From Sandaracinaceae bacterium (GTDB taxonomy: Bacteria; Myxococcota_A; Polyangia; Polyangiales; Sandaracinaceae): DNA of 64,000 bases. Of this stretch, positions 35,466-46,085 are shown piece by piece (position 1 is the stretch's first letter; each line of letters starts with the position of its first letter). Made by a program: the position numbers and the translations under genes. The notes under the pieces are model-generated. The model saw nothing but the letters and a program-made list of their open reading frames with translations, was not told the DNA's origin and did no database searches. The stretch lies in assembly GCA_020633195.1 (NCBI GenBank), contig JACKEC010000015.1:372001-436000 (forward strand), read 5' to 3'.

Positions 35466-35858
35466 ATGACGTACGCGGCCGACGATGACGCGTGGCCCAT
35501 CTGCATCGACCAGATGTGGGGGATGGCGACCGACGAGGAGGTCGAGCGATACCTCCAGCGGCGGCTCGCGCGCCTCGCCCGCCGGGAGGTCCACGCGCAG
35601 GTGATCGACGCGCGCCGCGCCGCCACGATGAACGCGGACCAGCGGGCCCGCCTCGCCGAGTTCACCGCGGCGTACCGGGAAGAGCTCGGGCGCTGGGTCG
35701 CGGGGGTCGCCTTCGTCGAGGGCTCGGCGGTCGGGCGGACGCTCCTGCGCGCCGTCTACGGGCTTCAGCCGCCGCCGTACCCCACCAAGGTCTTCGCCGA
35801 ACGCACGCTGGCGCTCGAGTGGGCGCTGGCCCGGCTCCGCGAGAAGCAAGCTCCCTGA
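35466..35858 (+). CDS. Possible SpoIIAA/STAS-like small protein
   Basis: The 130-residue protein is soluble. The stretch EVHAQVIDARRAATMNADQR, then FTAAYREELGRWVAGVAFVE, then an end with TLALEWALARLRE, recalls the SpoIIAA-like/STAS fold in which a strand leads to a helix with a central acidic or Ser residue. The assignment is by pattern only. It ends in front of a strong hairpin that probably stops transcription. Confidence 0.55.
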   Translation: MTYAADDDAWPICIDQMWGMATDEEVERYLQRRLARLARREVHAQVIDARRAATMNADQRARLAEFTAAYREELGRWVAGVAFVEGSAVGRTLLRAVYGLQPPPYPTKVFAERTLALEWALARLREKQAP

Positions 35859-35875
35859 CGCACCTAGAAACGAGC

Positions 35876-35903
35876 GAGCCCCCGTGATCGCTCACGGGGG
35901 CTC
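35876..35903. terminator. Bidirectional hairpin terminator
   Basis: GAGCCCCCGTGA, a 4-base loop TCGC, and TCACGGGGGCTC make a perfect 12-bp stem between the convergent genes ending at 35858 and 35928. No clear T-run follows on the plus strand; the minus strand leads into GCTCGTTTCTAG. Confidence 0.8.
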
Positions 35904-35927
35904 GGCAGGATCAAGATCGAGCGGGGA

Positions 35928-36254
35928 TCAGGGGATCGACTCCCACACGTTGTTGAGGACCCGCTGGAACGTGATCGGGGTGACCACGAAGGGCACCTTC
36001 TCCGGCAGCCCGGCCTTCGCCTGGACCTCGCGGAGGATCGCCTTCGCCTCAACCCACTGGTAGTAGATCTGGTACAGGCCGCACGTGATGAACGAGAGCC
36101 CCAGGACCTTGATGGCGCTGAGCCGCTCGGTCCCGAGGAACTGGTTCACCTCGGTGGCGACCTTGAAGTTCCAGTAGATGCCGTAGATGCCGAATGTGAT
36201 CCCGGTCAGAAAGACGAACAGGATCGGGTTACGTACTTCGCCCTTGGGGCCCAT
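35928..36254 (-). CDS. DUF4234-like small membrane protein
   Basis: The 108-residue product begins MGPKGEVRNPILFVFLTGIT and has two membrane helices with FGIYGIYWNFKVATEVNQFL and ITCGLYQIYYQWVEAKAI, the pattern of DUF4234 proteins. The family has no known function. The promoter lies in the AT-richer 36255-36398 stretch. Confidence 0.75.
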   Translation of the reverse strand: MGPKGEVRNPILFVFLTGITFGIYGIYWNFKVATEVNQFLGTERLSAIKVLGLSFITCGLYQIYYQWVEAKAILREVQAKAGLPEKVPFVVTPITFQRVLNNVWESIP

Positions 36255-36398
36255 TGGTGCTCTCCTAACGCGGTGTCCTCGGGGTCGTCCGTCGGCCCGC
36301 ACGTAATTCCCGCCACCCTACGGGGCGTGTGGCGGCGATATTCCCTCACGTCGTTCACTAACTCAAGCGTCAAGAGAACATGTGAGGGGCGACGTCGC

Positions 36399-37607
36399 TC
36401 AGGCGTACTTGGCCAGCTCCAGCTTCGCGACCATGTGCCGGTGCACTTCGTCTGGGCCATCCGCGATCCGGAGGACCCGGCCCATCGCGTAGAGCCAGTG
36501 GAGCTCGGCGTCGGCCACGCCCTGCCCGCCGTGGATCTGCATCGCCGCGTCGGCGATCGTCTGGAGCACGTTGGGCGCGATCACCTTGATCGCGGAGATG
36601 TCGGTGAGCGCGGCCCGGGTGCCCCGCGTGTCCAGCGTCCACGCCGCCTTGAGCGTCAACAGCCGCGCCTGATCGATCGCCATGCGGGCGTTGGCGATGA
36701 TGTCGCGGTTGCCCCCGAGGTCGACGAGCCGCTTGCCGAACGCGGTGCGCTGCACGGCCCGCTCACAGAGCCGCTCGAGCGCGCGCTCGGCGGCCCCGAT
36801 CGCTCGCATGCAGTGGTGGATGCGGCCGGGCCCGAGGCGGCCCTGGGCGATCTCGAAGCCCCGTCCCGGCCCCGCGATGATCGCGCTCTTGGGCAGGCGA
36901 ACGTCGTCGAAGGCGACCTCCGCGTGCCCGTGGGGCTCGTCGAGGTTCCCGATCACGGGGAGCATCCGCACGATCCGGATGCCCGCGGCGTCCGCCGGCA
37001 CCAGCACCATCGAGTGCTGGGTGTGCCGGCTCGCGCTCGGGTCCGTGACCCCCATGAAGATGAAGAAGCCGAGGCGCGGATCGCCCGCGCCGCTCGTCCA
37101 CCACTTGATGCCGTTGAGCACGACCTCGTCGCCGACCACCTCGCACGTCGCGCGCATGTTGGTCGCGTCGCTCGACGCGACCGCGGGCTCCGTCATCGCG
37201 AACGCCGAGCGGATCTCGCCCGCGAGCAGCGGCGCGAGCCAGCGCTGCTGCTGCTCCGCGCTCCCGTACTTCACCAGGACCTCGGCGTTGCCCGTGTCGG
37301 GGGCGCTGCAGTTGAGCGCCTCGGGCGCGAGGAAGCTCCGCCCGGTGACCTCCGCGATCGGCGCGTAGTCCCGGTTGCTGAGCCCCGCGCCGTGCTCCGC
37401 GTCGGGGAGGAAGAGGTTCCAGAGGCCCAGGCGCTTGGCCTCGGCCTTGAGCTCCTCGATGACCGGCGGGATCTTCCACTGGGTCCAGTCGGCGGTGTCG
37501 ACGAGCTGGTCCCGGTAGATGGCCTCGCTCGGCACCACGCGCTCGTGGACGAAGCGGTGGACCTGCGCGATCAGCTGCTGGGTCGACTCGGAGTGGGCGA
37601 AGTCCAT
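36399..37607 (-). CDS. Acyl-CoA dehydrogenase (ACAD10/11-like)
   Basis: The 402-residue flavoprotein oxidises acyl-CoA to enoyl-CoA with FAD. It begins MDFAHSESTQQLIAQVHRFV. Family motifs include FAMTEPAVASSDATN (FAD/substrate loop), LNGIKWWTSGAGDPR, RTAFGKRL, and IHGGQGVADAELHWLYAMGR near the C-terminus. The ALNCSAPDTGNAEVL stretch marks the ACAD10/11-like branch that handles long or unusual chains. ATG at 37607 is preferred to 37619. It works in fatty acid breakdown together with the acyl-CoA synthetase at 32665. Confidence 0.92.
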   Translation of the reverse strand: MDFAHSESTQQLIAQVHRFVHERVVPSEAIYRDQLVDTADWTQWKIPPVIEELKAEAKRLGLWNLFLPDAEHGAGLSNRDYAPIAEVTGRSFLAPEALNCSAPDTGNAEVLVKYGSAEQQQRWLAPLLAGEIRSAFAMTEPAVASSDATNMRATCEVVGDEVVLNGIKWWTSGAGDPRLGFFIFMGVTDPSASRHTQHSMVLVPADAAGIRIVRMLPVIGNLDEPHGHAEVAFDDVRLPKSAIIAGPGRGFEIAQGRLGPGRIHHCMRAIGAAERALERLCERAVQRTAFGKRLVDLGGNRDIIANARMAIDQARLLTLKAAWTLDTRGTRAALTDISAIKVIAPNVLQTIADAAMQIHGGQGVADAELHWLYAMGRVLRIADGPDEVHRHMVAKLELAKYA

Positions 37608-37661
37608 GGGCCGGACCATACGATGGGGAGCGTCGCGCCGTCGCGACGTACCATCGACGCG

Positions 37662-38477
37662 ATGCAGTGGGTGATGGGGCGGCTCGGTCCGATCTTCGCC
37701 GCGCTCGCGCTCGTGGCGACGATCGTGTGCGCCTGGACCTACGCCGGGCCCTACCGCTGGATCGCCGAGGCGCAGCTCGCGATGCCCGGCGCGAGCTACG
37801 ACGTCAGCTTCACCTTCGCCGTCGCCTACATCGTGTGGCTGATCCCGGGCGTCGCGCTGATGTTCCCGCTGCAGCGCGTCGCGCGAGCCCGCGGCATGCG
37901 CGAGCTCTCCTCCGCCGACGATCCCGCCCGCTTCGAGCGCTGGATGGTCGAGCACCGCGGGTCCTTCACGCTGGGCCTCGTCACCGTGGGCTGCCTCGGC
38001 GCGGGCGGCTGGTTCGCGATCGACGCGATGACCTCGGGCCCCCACACCGAGGTCGACGTCGGAGACCTCGAGGCGGGCGACGCGCCCTCGAGCCGGCACG
38101 TCACGTTGACGGGGACCCTGCGCCCCGACCTCGCCTACGCGATCACCGAGTACGACGGACGGCGGTACTTCACGCCCATCGTGCGCGGCTCGGCCGCGCC
38201 GGTCGTGTTCCTCGAGACCCGCGACGACCCGCCGATCGTCGCCCGTGACGACCGCTACGACGGCGTGCTCCACGAGGGCGGGCTCCCCGGGATGGTGCGC
38301 GAGGCGTTCGCCGACCGGGGCCAGCTCGGGCCGCGCCACTACACGCTCGACGCGGGGCGCAGCCCTGACGAGCTCTGGACGATCGCGGGGATGTTCGCGG
38401 CGATGGGCGCCCTGGGCGCGCTGGCCCTCGTCGGCGCGACGCTGTGGGCGCGTCGCCGACGGAAGCCCGCGCGGTAG
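37662..38477 (+). CDS. Membrane protein with E3 ligase/GIDE-like style loop, unknown function
   Basis: The 271-residue product has four membrane helices: about 10-32, 50-70, 105-125 and near the C-terminus (IAGMFAAMGALGALALVGATLW). Between the third and fourth lies a 110-residue soluble domain (HVTLTGTLRPDLAYAITEYD, PVVFLETRDDP). No family is recognised with certainty; the loop recalls the beta domain of BAM/GIDE-type proteins only in outline. ATG at 37662 is chosen over 37623. Confidence 0.62.
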   Translation: MQWVMGRLGPIFAALALVATIVCAWTYAGPYRWIAEAQLAMPGASYDVSFTFAVAYIVWLIPGVALMFPLQRVARARGMRELSSADDPARFERWMVEHRGSFTLGLVTVGCLGAGGWFAIDAMTSGPHTEVDVGDLEAGDAPSSRHVTLTGTLRPDLAYAITEYDGRRYFTPIVRGSAAPVVFLETRDDPPIVARDDRYDGVLHEGGLPGMVREAFADRGQLGPRHYTLDAGRSPDELWTIAGMFAAMGALGALALVGATLWARRRRKPAR

Positions 38478-38487
38478 CCTGGTGTGG

Positions 38488-39543
38488 ATGTTGCGGCGAG
38501 GACGCGTGATGGGTTGGTCGTGCCGGTTCGTGCCGTGGTTGGCGCTCTGCGCCTCGCTGTCGGGGTGTCTTCGTTCGCACACCGTCTACGACGGTCCGCG
38601 CTGCCGCGCGCCCGCGGGCATGGTGTGCTGCAACGAGGCGGACCTCGCGGAGACCGACTGGGAGAGCCTCTGCCCGTTCGAGTGCCCCATCCACCGCCGC
38701 CTCGTCCCCGCGTCCGAGTGCGGTCCGTCGGTCGGCCTCCCCGACGCGGGCGTGCCGCCCATGCGCCGAGACGCCGGGACGCCACCCCGCCCCGACGGCG
38801 GTGAGCCTCCGCTGAGCTGCGAGCCGGTGCGCGCGATCGCCGGCTGCTCGCCTGCGCCCGGGCTCGTGGCGGTGCGCGACATCCCGTTCGAGGTGCCCTA
38901 CCGCATGGACGCGTGCGCGTGCTGTCCGGCCACCGAGTGCCAGGTCACCGGGATCGACCCCGACGCCCGCGTCTTGTCGTTGACGACCACCCTCTGCGAC
39001 GACCTCTGCGACTGCGACGAGTGCAACCCGGTGGTCGGCGCGTGCGCGGTCCCGGGGCTGCCGGTGGCGGGCAACTGGGCCGTCCACGTCAACGGCGCGC
39101 CGGGGGTGATCCTGCCCGTCCGCGACGCGCCGGGCGGCCCCGCGAATCCGTCGGGCTGCGGCACGTTCGCCGAGGACGACGGCTGCGGCTCGAGCGACGT
39201 GCTGTCGGGGGACGAGTGGGATCCCACGTCGGTCTGTCTTCGCGAGCGGCAGGGGCGGACGGTCGTCGAGCTGCGCCACGACTGCTGGCGCTGCCTCTAC
39301 CAGGGCCCGTGCCTCAGCTACCTCGTGCCCGACGCGCGCGGGGGCGAGATCCACGTCGGCGCGTCGGCGTACCCGGGGGCGTGCGACGGAGTCTGCGACG
39401 ACGGCTGCTTCTCCACGGTGAGGGACTGCGAGATCCCCGACCTGCCGCCCGGCGACGGGGTCTATCGCATCATCGTCAACGGCACGCGCCGCGCGACCCT
39501 GGGCCGCGGCGCCTCGGCGATGCGCACCACGTACTGCGACTGA
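38488..39543 (+). CDS. Cys-rich lipoprotein, 351 aa
   Basis: The signal peptide ends LSGC (Cys27 from the ATG at 38488; ATG 38509 also possible). The mature protein has a Pro/Asp/Gly linker and then about 250 residues with many paired Cys (CACCPATECQ, CDDLCDCDEC, CDGVCDDGC). It is built of short strands, probably disulfide-bonded beta modules repeated twice, as DIPFEVPYRMDACACC is mirrored by GGEIHVGASAYPGACDGVC. No known family. It is an isolated gene with a convergent neighbour. Confidence 0.78.
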   Translation: MLRRGRVMGWSCRFVPWLALCASLSGCLRSHTVYDGPRCRAPAGMVCCNEADLAETDWESLCPFECPIHRRLVPASECGPSVGLPDAGVPPMRRDAGTPPRPDGGEPPLSCEPVRAIAGCSPAPGLVAVRDIPFEVPYRMDACACCPATECQVTGIDPDARVLSLTTTLCDDLCDCDECNPVVGACAVPGLPVAGNWAVHVNGAPGVILPVRDAPGGPANPSGCGTFAEDDGCGSSDVLSGDEWDPTSVCLRERQGRTVVELRHDCWRCLYQGPCLSYLVPDARGGEIHVGASAYPGACDGVCDDGCFSTVRDCEIPDLPPGDGVYRIIVNGTRRATLGRGASAMRTTYCD

Positions 39544-39554
39544 CGCGAAGCGTC
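39542..39554. terminator. Mini-hairpin GACGC-GAA-GCGTC at gene end
   Basis: A 5-bp stem with a GAA loop overlaps the stop codon of the Cys-rich lipoprotein and lies in the 42-base gap to the convergent CAP-domain gene. It carries the same GCGAAGC core as the large repeat arrays. It may help end transcription. Confidence 0.5.
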
Positions 39555-39585
39555 GGAGGCGTGGATCGACAGCGAGCTGCGAGCG

Positions 39586-40746
39586 TCAGCGCGTCGTGAA
39601 CGTGAAGTCCACCGTGAACGGCTCGCGGGAGGGCGTCGTGCCCTCGGCGCGCACGCGGTAGGTCGTCCCCGCGGTGAGCGGCTCCTCGGCGTAGAGGACG
39701 TACTCCTGCCGGAGCAGCGTGTACGTGTCCGGGTGACCGGGGTAGAGCCACACGTGGGGGAGGTCGGTCTCGCTCCCGTCGACGGTGAGCCGGTGCGTGG
39801 TGATGTCGCCCTGCGCGAAGATCGTGACCGGGTAGCCGCTCGGCCACCCGGACGTCGGCGCCGGCGGGTTGGGGCCCTCGCGCCGCCCGTCGAACGAGAG
39901 CGGGACGTCGCGCTGGGCGGGGTAGGGGTAGGTCAGGACGAGGTTCCGGTCCGCCCCGGAAAAGCCCCCGTAGTCGCTCGTGTCGCAGGCCCCCGAGCGG
40001 CCGTAGCCCATCTCGCCGATCCACGGGCGCAGCACCGGGTTGCGGTGGTAGACGGAGTCGATCCAGCCCTGGACCGCGGAGGCCCCGTTGCCGATGAAGT
40101 GCATGTTCTCGGCGACGGGCACGCCCGAGTAGCCGGCCGCGCGCATCCGCCCGTCGAAGCGCTCGGCGACGAACATGTCGCAGCCCATGACCTCGCCGTG
40201 CGCGTTGGCGGTGCACATCGAGACGCCGCGGTTGGCGACGTAGTAGGCGCAGTGCCGCTCCGCCGCGAGGTTGATCTCGACGGACATCGCCATGCACGGA
40301 TCGCCCATCGCGGTGCGGACCTCGTTGGTCCGCTCGAGCGCCGCCGCCGCCTCGGGGTCCACGCCCGCGGGCGCGGGTGGACACCCGACGCCGCCCTCGC
40401 AGAAGCCCCCCACGCAGCTCCCGCCTGGCGCGCACGGTTGACCGCAGCGCCCGCAGTGTGTCGCGTCGCTCGAGGTGTCGACGCAGGCGGCGCCGCAGAG
40501 CGTCTGACCCGCCGGGCACGAGGGCCCCGCGTCCACCGCGGGCGGGCCCGCGTCGACGCCGGTCGTCGTCGCGTCCGGCTCCGTCGAGGCGCCGCCGTCG
40601 TCGGGGAGCGCACCCGCGTCGGGGCGCGCGCCTCCGTCGAGGAAGAGGATCGGTCCGCCCGCGTCGCCGCCGATCTGCTCGAGCGAGCCGACGCAGCCGA
40701 GGGCGCTCAGGACGGCGAGGGTGGGGAAGAAGACGGAGAACCGCAC
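39586..40746 (-). CDS. CAP/SCP-domain lipoprotein
   Basis: The 386-residue product has a lipobox ALGC (Cys18), a long Asp/Ala/Gly linker, a Cys module (CGAACVDTSSDATHCGRCG) typical of myxobacterial Cys repeats, and a CAP domain at about 130-260. The CAP part has AALERTNEVRTAMG, HGEVMGCDMF, GVPVAENMHFIGNG and VYHRNPVLRPWIGEMGYG, with the His and Glu positions of the family. CAP proteins bind lipids or act as toxins and proteases in some hosts, but in bacteria mostly have unknown roles. The end has two beta domains. Confidence 0.86.
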   Translation of the reverse strand: MRFSVFFPTLAVLSALGCVGSLEQIGGDAGGPILFLDGGARPDAGALPDDGGASTEPDATTTGVDAGPPAVDAGPSCPAGQTLCGAACVDTSSDATHCGRCGQPCAPGGSCVGGFCEGGVGCPPAPAGVDPEAAAALERTNEVRTAMGDPCMAMSVEINLAAERHCAYYVANRGVSMCTANAHGEVMGCDMFVAERFDGRMRAAGYSGVPVAENMHFIGNGASAVQGWIDSVYHRNPVLRPWIGEMGYGRSGACDTSDYGGFSGADRNLVLTYPYPAQRDVPLSFDGRREGPNPPAPTSGWPSGYPVTIFAQGDITTHRLTVDGSETDLPHVWLYPGHPDTYTLLRQEYVLYAEEPLTAGTTYRVRAEGTTPSREPFTVDFTFTTR

Positions 40747-40781
40747 TCCGACAGAGTGCCGGATCGCGGGGCGCGATCCAC

Positions 40782-42269
<1,488 letters not shown>

Positions 42270-42389
42270 GTGCCGATTCACTCCGGGCTCCACGTAAAGC
42301 ATGAACCAAGCCGACTTGACGTGCCCAGCGATGCGCCGGATCGAGCCGCTGACGGCGACTTCGGCGCCTGGCGTTCGTAGACTGCCGTG

Positions 42390-43013
42390 ATGCTCCGCCA
42401 CCTCTTCGTCGCGGCCCTCGCGCTGACCTCCGGAGCGTGCGCCCTCGGCGGCGCCCGGCCCGGTGACGCGGGGACGGACGCAGGCCCGAGCGAAGCCGGC
42501 CCGCTGGGCCTCGACGCGGGCGCTGGCGGCTTCGACGCGGGTCCGCTTGGCTTCGACGCGGGTCCGCTTGGCTTCGACGCGGGTCCGCTAGGCTTCGACG
42601 CGGGCCCCAGCGGCTTCGACGCGGGTCCGCTAGGCTTCGACGCGGGACCGCTGGGCTTCGACGCGGGGCCAGCGGGCTTCGACGCCGGCCCGCCGGGCTC
42701 CGACGCGGGCGCCCTCAGCTCCGAGCTGTCGCTGCCCGACCCGAGCGGCACGCCATGCACCAGCCCCGGCAGCCTCGGCGAGTGCCCCGGGATCGAAGTC
42801 TGTCGCTTCTTCACGCCGGCAGAGGGCCGCTGCGAGACCTGCGGCCCGTGTGGGAACTTGAACGCGCCCTGCGCCGCCAGCTCCGAGTGCGACATCCTCT
42901 TCATGTGCTTCCGCGGGCGCTGCACCAACTTCTGCACCCTCGGCACCTTCGAGTGCGGCGCCATCACCGACTGCGTCGACATCGGCCACCCCACCCGCGG
43001 CGTCTGCCGCTGA
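42390..43013 (+). CDS. Lipoprotein with seven-residue GPLGFDA repeat linker
   Basis: The 207-residue product has lipobox SGAC (about Cys16). Residues 35-115 consist of about ten copies of a heptad, mostly G-P-L-G-F-D-A, encoded by 21-bp units that are near-identical at the DNA level, so the array can change length by slippage. The C-terminal 95 residues form a Cys-rich domain (CETCGPCG, CAASSECDILFMC, CTNFCTLGTFECG) with spacing like a myxobacterial Cys module. The repeat probably acts as a flexible or rigid spacer that holds the domain away from the membrane. Confidence 0.82.
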   Translation: MLRHLFVAALALTSGACALGGARPGDAGTDAGPSEAGPLGLDAGAGGFDAGPLGFDAGPLGFDAGPLGFDAGPSGFDAGPLGFDAGPLGFDAGPAGFDAGPPGSDAGALSSELSLPDPSGTPCTSPGSLGECPGIEVCRFFTPAEGRCETCGPCGNLNAPCAASSECDILFMCFRGRCTNFCTLGTFECGAITDCVDIGHPTRGVCR

Positions 43014-43040
43014 CGGGCGCTGACGGGGACCGCTTCCTAC

Positions 43041-43124
43041 GGGGACGGAGTTCATCTTGTTGTCTTTTCTGGGCGCGTCGGGCGACGACGATCATGGGGG
43101 ACGGTTCGAACTATTCGAACTTTC
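43041..43124. repeat. Two REP-like half-units beginning GGGGACGG
   Basis: At 43041 a unit reads GGGGACGGAGTTCATCTTGT and goes on to TGTCTTTTCTGGGC. At 43097 a second reads GGGGACGGTTCGAACTATTC and then GAACTTTCGCTCGC. The first is the reverse complement of the five copies at 46128-46432, the second equals one arm of the palindrome at 56952. Both lie between the heptad-repeat lipoprotein and the STAND-ATPase gene, with no second arm. Confidence 0.75.
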
Positions 43125-43206
43125 GCTCGCGCCGCTGCGCGCTCCATGAGGCGAGGGTCGTTCTCGCGCTCCACGCCGCGTCGGCCGTCGTGGTAGGGCT
43201 GTCGGA

Positions 43207-45672
43207 GTGAGCGTCCTCTCGAGCTCCCGTCCGCCCCCGCGCGCCCCGCTCGTCGGCCGCGCGGGCGAGCTCGCGGCGCTGCTCGGCTGGCTCGCCGAGG
43301 ACGCGCGCCTGATCGCGCTGCACGGCCCGCCGGGGGTGGGCAAGAGCGCCCTCGCCGCGGCGCTCGCCACGCACACCGAGCGCCGTGTGTTCCTCGTGAA
43401 CGCAGCCGGCCTCGGGCGTATCGACGACCTCGACGCGGCGCTCGCCGGCGCCCTCGGCCTGTCGAGCCCCGCCGCGCTCGACGCGAGCCTCGCCGCCGCC
43501 GCGCCGTGCGTCAGCGTGATCGACGGCGCGGACCGCCTCGGCGCCGAGCTCGGCCCCTGGCTCGCCGCCCGAGCGGCCGCCGGACCGGAGCACACGGTCC
43601 TGGTCACGTCCCGGACGCGCGTCGACGCCGGCGTCGGCCACGTCCTCGAGGTCGCGCCGCTCTCGACGGACGAGGGCGGGGCCTCGGCGCAGCTCTGGGT
43701 CGAGCGCGTGCGCCAGCTGCGGGGCAGCTACGCGCCCGAGCCCGACGAGCTTGCCGCGGCCGCCGAGCTCTTGCGCGCTCTCGACGGCTTGCCGCTCGCG
43801 ATCGAGCTCGCGGCCGCGCGGGCGGCGCTGATCGGGACCCCCGCGTTGCTCCGGAGCCTCGCGACGGGCGGCGGCCCGGTCACGCTCGCGGAGGTGCTCG
43901 ACGACGCCTGGGTTCGCCTCGACGAGCCGCTCCGCGTGGCGCTGAGCCGCCTGTCGGTGTTCCGCGGAGCCTTCGACGCGACCGCCGCCGCGTCGGTGAT
44001 CGGGCTCGAGGACGCGGTCGCGTTCGAGCAGCTCCATCGCCTCCGGCACGCGTCGATGCTGTCGGCCGTACCGTCCGCGCGAGGCGCCGCGGGCGAGCTG
44101 AAGTTGCGGCTCCTCGGGCCGATCCGCGAGCACGCGCGCAAGCAGCTCGAGGCGCGCGGGGAGGTCGGGGTCACGTTCGCGCGACACGCGGCGTGCTTCG
44201 CGGCCGTCGCCGCGCGCGTCCTCGCCGGCGAGGCGATCGAGCCCGGCGACCCGGACGAGCTCGCGCTGGTGATGGATCGAGCGCTCGACACTCCGCACGT
44301 GTCGATCGAGGACGCGCTCCTCGTCGCGCTCGCCGCCGAGCGCCAGAGCTGGGCCGCGTCCGCGTGGCTGCACGAGCGACTGCCGGCGCTGGTCCGAGCC
44401 GCCGACGACGTCGACGAGGGCACCTTCGCCGACGCGGCGCTGGCGCTCGCTCGCCTCCGGGTGCGCACCGGACCGCTCGACGAGGCCGAGCGCCTCACCG
44501 ATCGCGCGCTGGAGATCCACCGCCGCCTCGGAGACGACGTCGGCGTGGCGCGAGCGCTCCGGACGCGCGCCCTCATCGCCAGCCAGCTCGGGCAGCTGAG
44601 CGAGGCCGAGGCCGCGGTGAGCGAGGCGGTGCGGCTCGCCAAGCCCGATCGAGCGCTCGAGGGGCTGGCCCTGCACACCGCGGCGCGCATCGCGTTGCGC
44701 CTCGGGGACCACGAGCGCGCGGTCCGCGGCTACGAGGACGCCCTCGATCGGCATCGGCGCGTGGGCGACCGGCGGTGGCAGGCACTCGCGCTGTCGGAGC
44801 TCGCGATCGTGCACATCGACAGGGCCGAGGTGGACGCGGCCGAGGCGCGCGTCGACGCGGGGCTCGCGATCGAGGCGGCCGATCCGCTCATCGAGGCGCT
44901 CTTCCTCGGGGCGCGCGGCAACATCGCGCACGAGCGCGGCGACCTCGACGCGGCGATCCAGGCCTACGAGGCGGCCGCGGCGCGCGCCGACCGCTACGGC
45001 AACGCGCGCTACGCGGGGCTCTGCCGGGGCTACCGTGGGATCGTGCTGCTCGAGCAGGGGCGCGCGGGCAGCGCGCAGGCGGCGCTCGAGGGGGCGGCGG
45101 CGGCGATGCGCGCGGTCGGCGACTCGGGGCACGACCGGCTCTTCGGCGCGCATGCGGTGGTCGCGCGCGTTCGGCAGGGGGCTGCGCTCGACGACCTCGC
45201 GAGCCGGCTCGCCGTACCGGAGGGCGCGGACGCGTGGCTCGCCGGCGCGCTCGGCGCGCTCGCGCGCGGCCTCGGGGTCGCGGTGCCCGCGGCCGAGGCG
45301 GTCGGCCTCGACGCGCGGCTTGCGACCCGGATCGCGTCGGCGCGCGCGACCGCGTCGACGACGGAGCCCGACCTCGTGCTGGGGCCGGGGTGGTTCTCGA
45401 CGCCGGGCCGCGGGAAGGTCGACACGCGCCGGCGGGCGGCCGCGCGGCGGATCCTCGAGGCGCTCGTCGAGTCCCGCGGGGCGCCGCTCGACGCCGACCA
45501 GCTCATCGCCGCGGGCTGGCCCGGCGAGCGCATCCTGCCGACCGCAGCAAAGAATCGACTGCACGTCACCTTGCACCGCCTGAGGGACCTCGGGCTCCGC
45601 GAGGGGCTCGTGTTCGCCGACGAAGGCTGGTCGCTCGACCCGAGCCTCGCGGTCGTCGAGCGCGACGCGTAG
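43207..45672 (+). CDS. STAND-type ATPase regulator with TPR region and C-terminal winged helix
   Basis: The 821-residue cytoplasmic protein, from GTG at 43207, has an NB-ARC-like ATPase (about 20-300) with Walker A GPPGVGKSA, Walker B CVSVIDGADR, TSRTRV and the GLPLAIELAAARAAL motif. A long TPR region follows (about 370-640, for example ALEIHRRLGDDVGVARALR), then a C-terminal segment with AAARRILEALVESRGAPLDA and AAKNRLHVTLHRLRDLGL. That end looks like an OmpR/SARP-type winged helix. It may be a signal-sensing transcription factor of the AfsR/MalT kind with the DNA-binding part at the far end. Regulated genes are unknown. Confidence 0.87.
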   Translation: MSVLSSSRPPPRAPLVGRAGELAALLGWLAEDARLIALHGPPGVGKSALAAALATHTERRVFLVNAAGLGRIDDLDAALAGALGLSSPAALDASLAAAAPCVSVIDGADRLGAELGPWLAARAAAGPEHTVLVTSRTRVDAGVGHVLEVAPLSTDEGGASAQLWVERVRQLRGSYAPEPDELAAAAELLRALDGLPLAIELAAARAALIGTPALLRSLATGGGPVTLAEVLDDAWVRLDEPLRVALSRLSVFRGAFDATAAASVIGLEDAVAFEQLHRLRHASMLSAVPSARGAAGELKLRLLGPIREHARKQLEARGEVGVTFARHAACFAAVAARVLAGEAIEPGDPDELALVMDRALDTPHVSIEDALLVALAAERQSWAASAWLHERLPALVRAADDVDEGTFADAALALARLRVRTGPLDEAERLTDRALEIHRRLGDDVGVARALRTRALIASQLGQLSEAEAAVSEAVRLAKPDRALEGLALHTAARIALRLGDHERAVRGYEDALDRHRRVGDRRWQALALSELAIVHIDRAEVDAAEARVDAGLAIEAADPLIEALFLGARGNIAHERGDLDAAIQAYEAAAARADRYGNARYAGLCRGYRGIVLLEQGRAGSAQAALEGAAAAMRAVGDSGHDRLFGAHAVVARVRQGAALDDLASRLAVPEGADAWLAGALGALARGLGVAVPAAEAVGLDARLATRIASARATASTTEPDLVLGPGWFSTPGRGKVDTRRRAAARRILEALVESRGAPLDADQLIAAGWPGERILPTAAKNRLHVTLHRLRDLGLREGLVFADEGWSLDPSLAVVERDA

Positions 45673-45728
45673 GAGGCGGGGCCGACCGGGGTCCTCAGTC
45701 TGCCCCCCCAAAAGCGTTCGAGTCGCAT
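45673..45728. other. Short gap after the ATPase gene
   Basis: Nothing recognisable; a CCCCCCC run at 45704 lies before the hairpin element begins. Confidence 0.4.
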
Positions 45729-46020
45729 GGAGGCCGTGGCCGCGCGAAGCGCGGTCCGGCCGACCGGCGCGCTCCGCGCGCCGTACGGCGCGAAGCGCCG
45801 CCCCTCCGTCGTAGGCGCGAAGCGCCGGAGACGGAGGCCGAGGGGGAGAGCCGGTGCCGAAGGCGCCGGCTCGGGGGACCGGGGTCCCCCGGGGGACAGA
45901 AGTCCCACGGACCCACGATTGGCCAGCGCGCTCATCGTCTCGAAGCACCGGGGGCGAAGCCGGCGAAGCCCCCGCCTCGCGCGCGAAGCGCGCGAGAGAA
46001 CGACAGCTCGCGGAGTCCAA
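45729..46020. repeat. Mosaic hairpin element, copy 2
   Basis: Same order of modules as 32155-32435: TGGAGGCCGTGGCCGCGCG start, hairpins with GCGAAGC cores, the CCGGAGACGGAGGCCGAGGG block, GGGGGACAGAAGTCCCACGG, then CACCGGGGGCGAAGC, and CGCGCGCGAAGCGCGCG with AACGACAGCTCGCGGAGTC. This copy has extra hairpins (GGTGCCGAAGGCGCC) and a short GGCGAAG insertion near 45960. It lies between the convergent ATPase and Rieske oxygenase genes. Confidence 0.82.
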
Positions 46021-46085
46021 GACCGTCACTCTTCGCCGCGCGAGAGCTCGTCCCGTCCCATCGCTCTGCGGGCTCTCGTCGCCCG

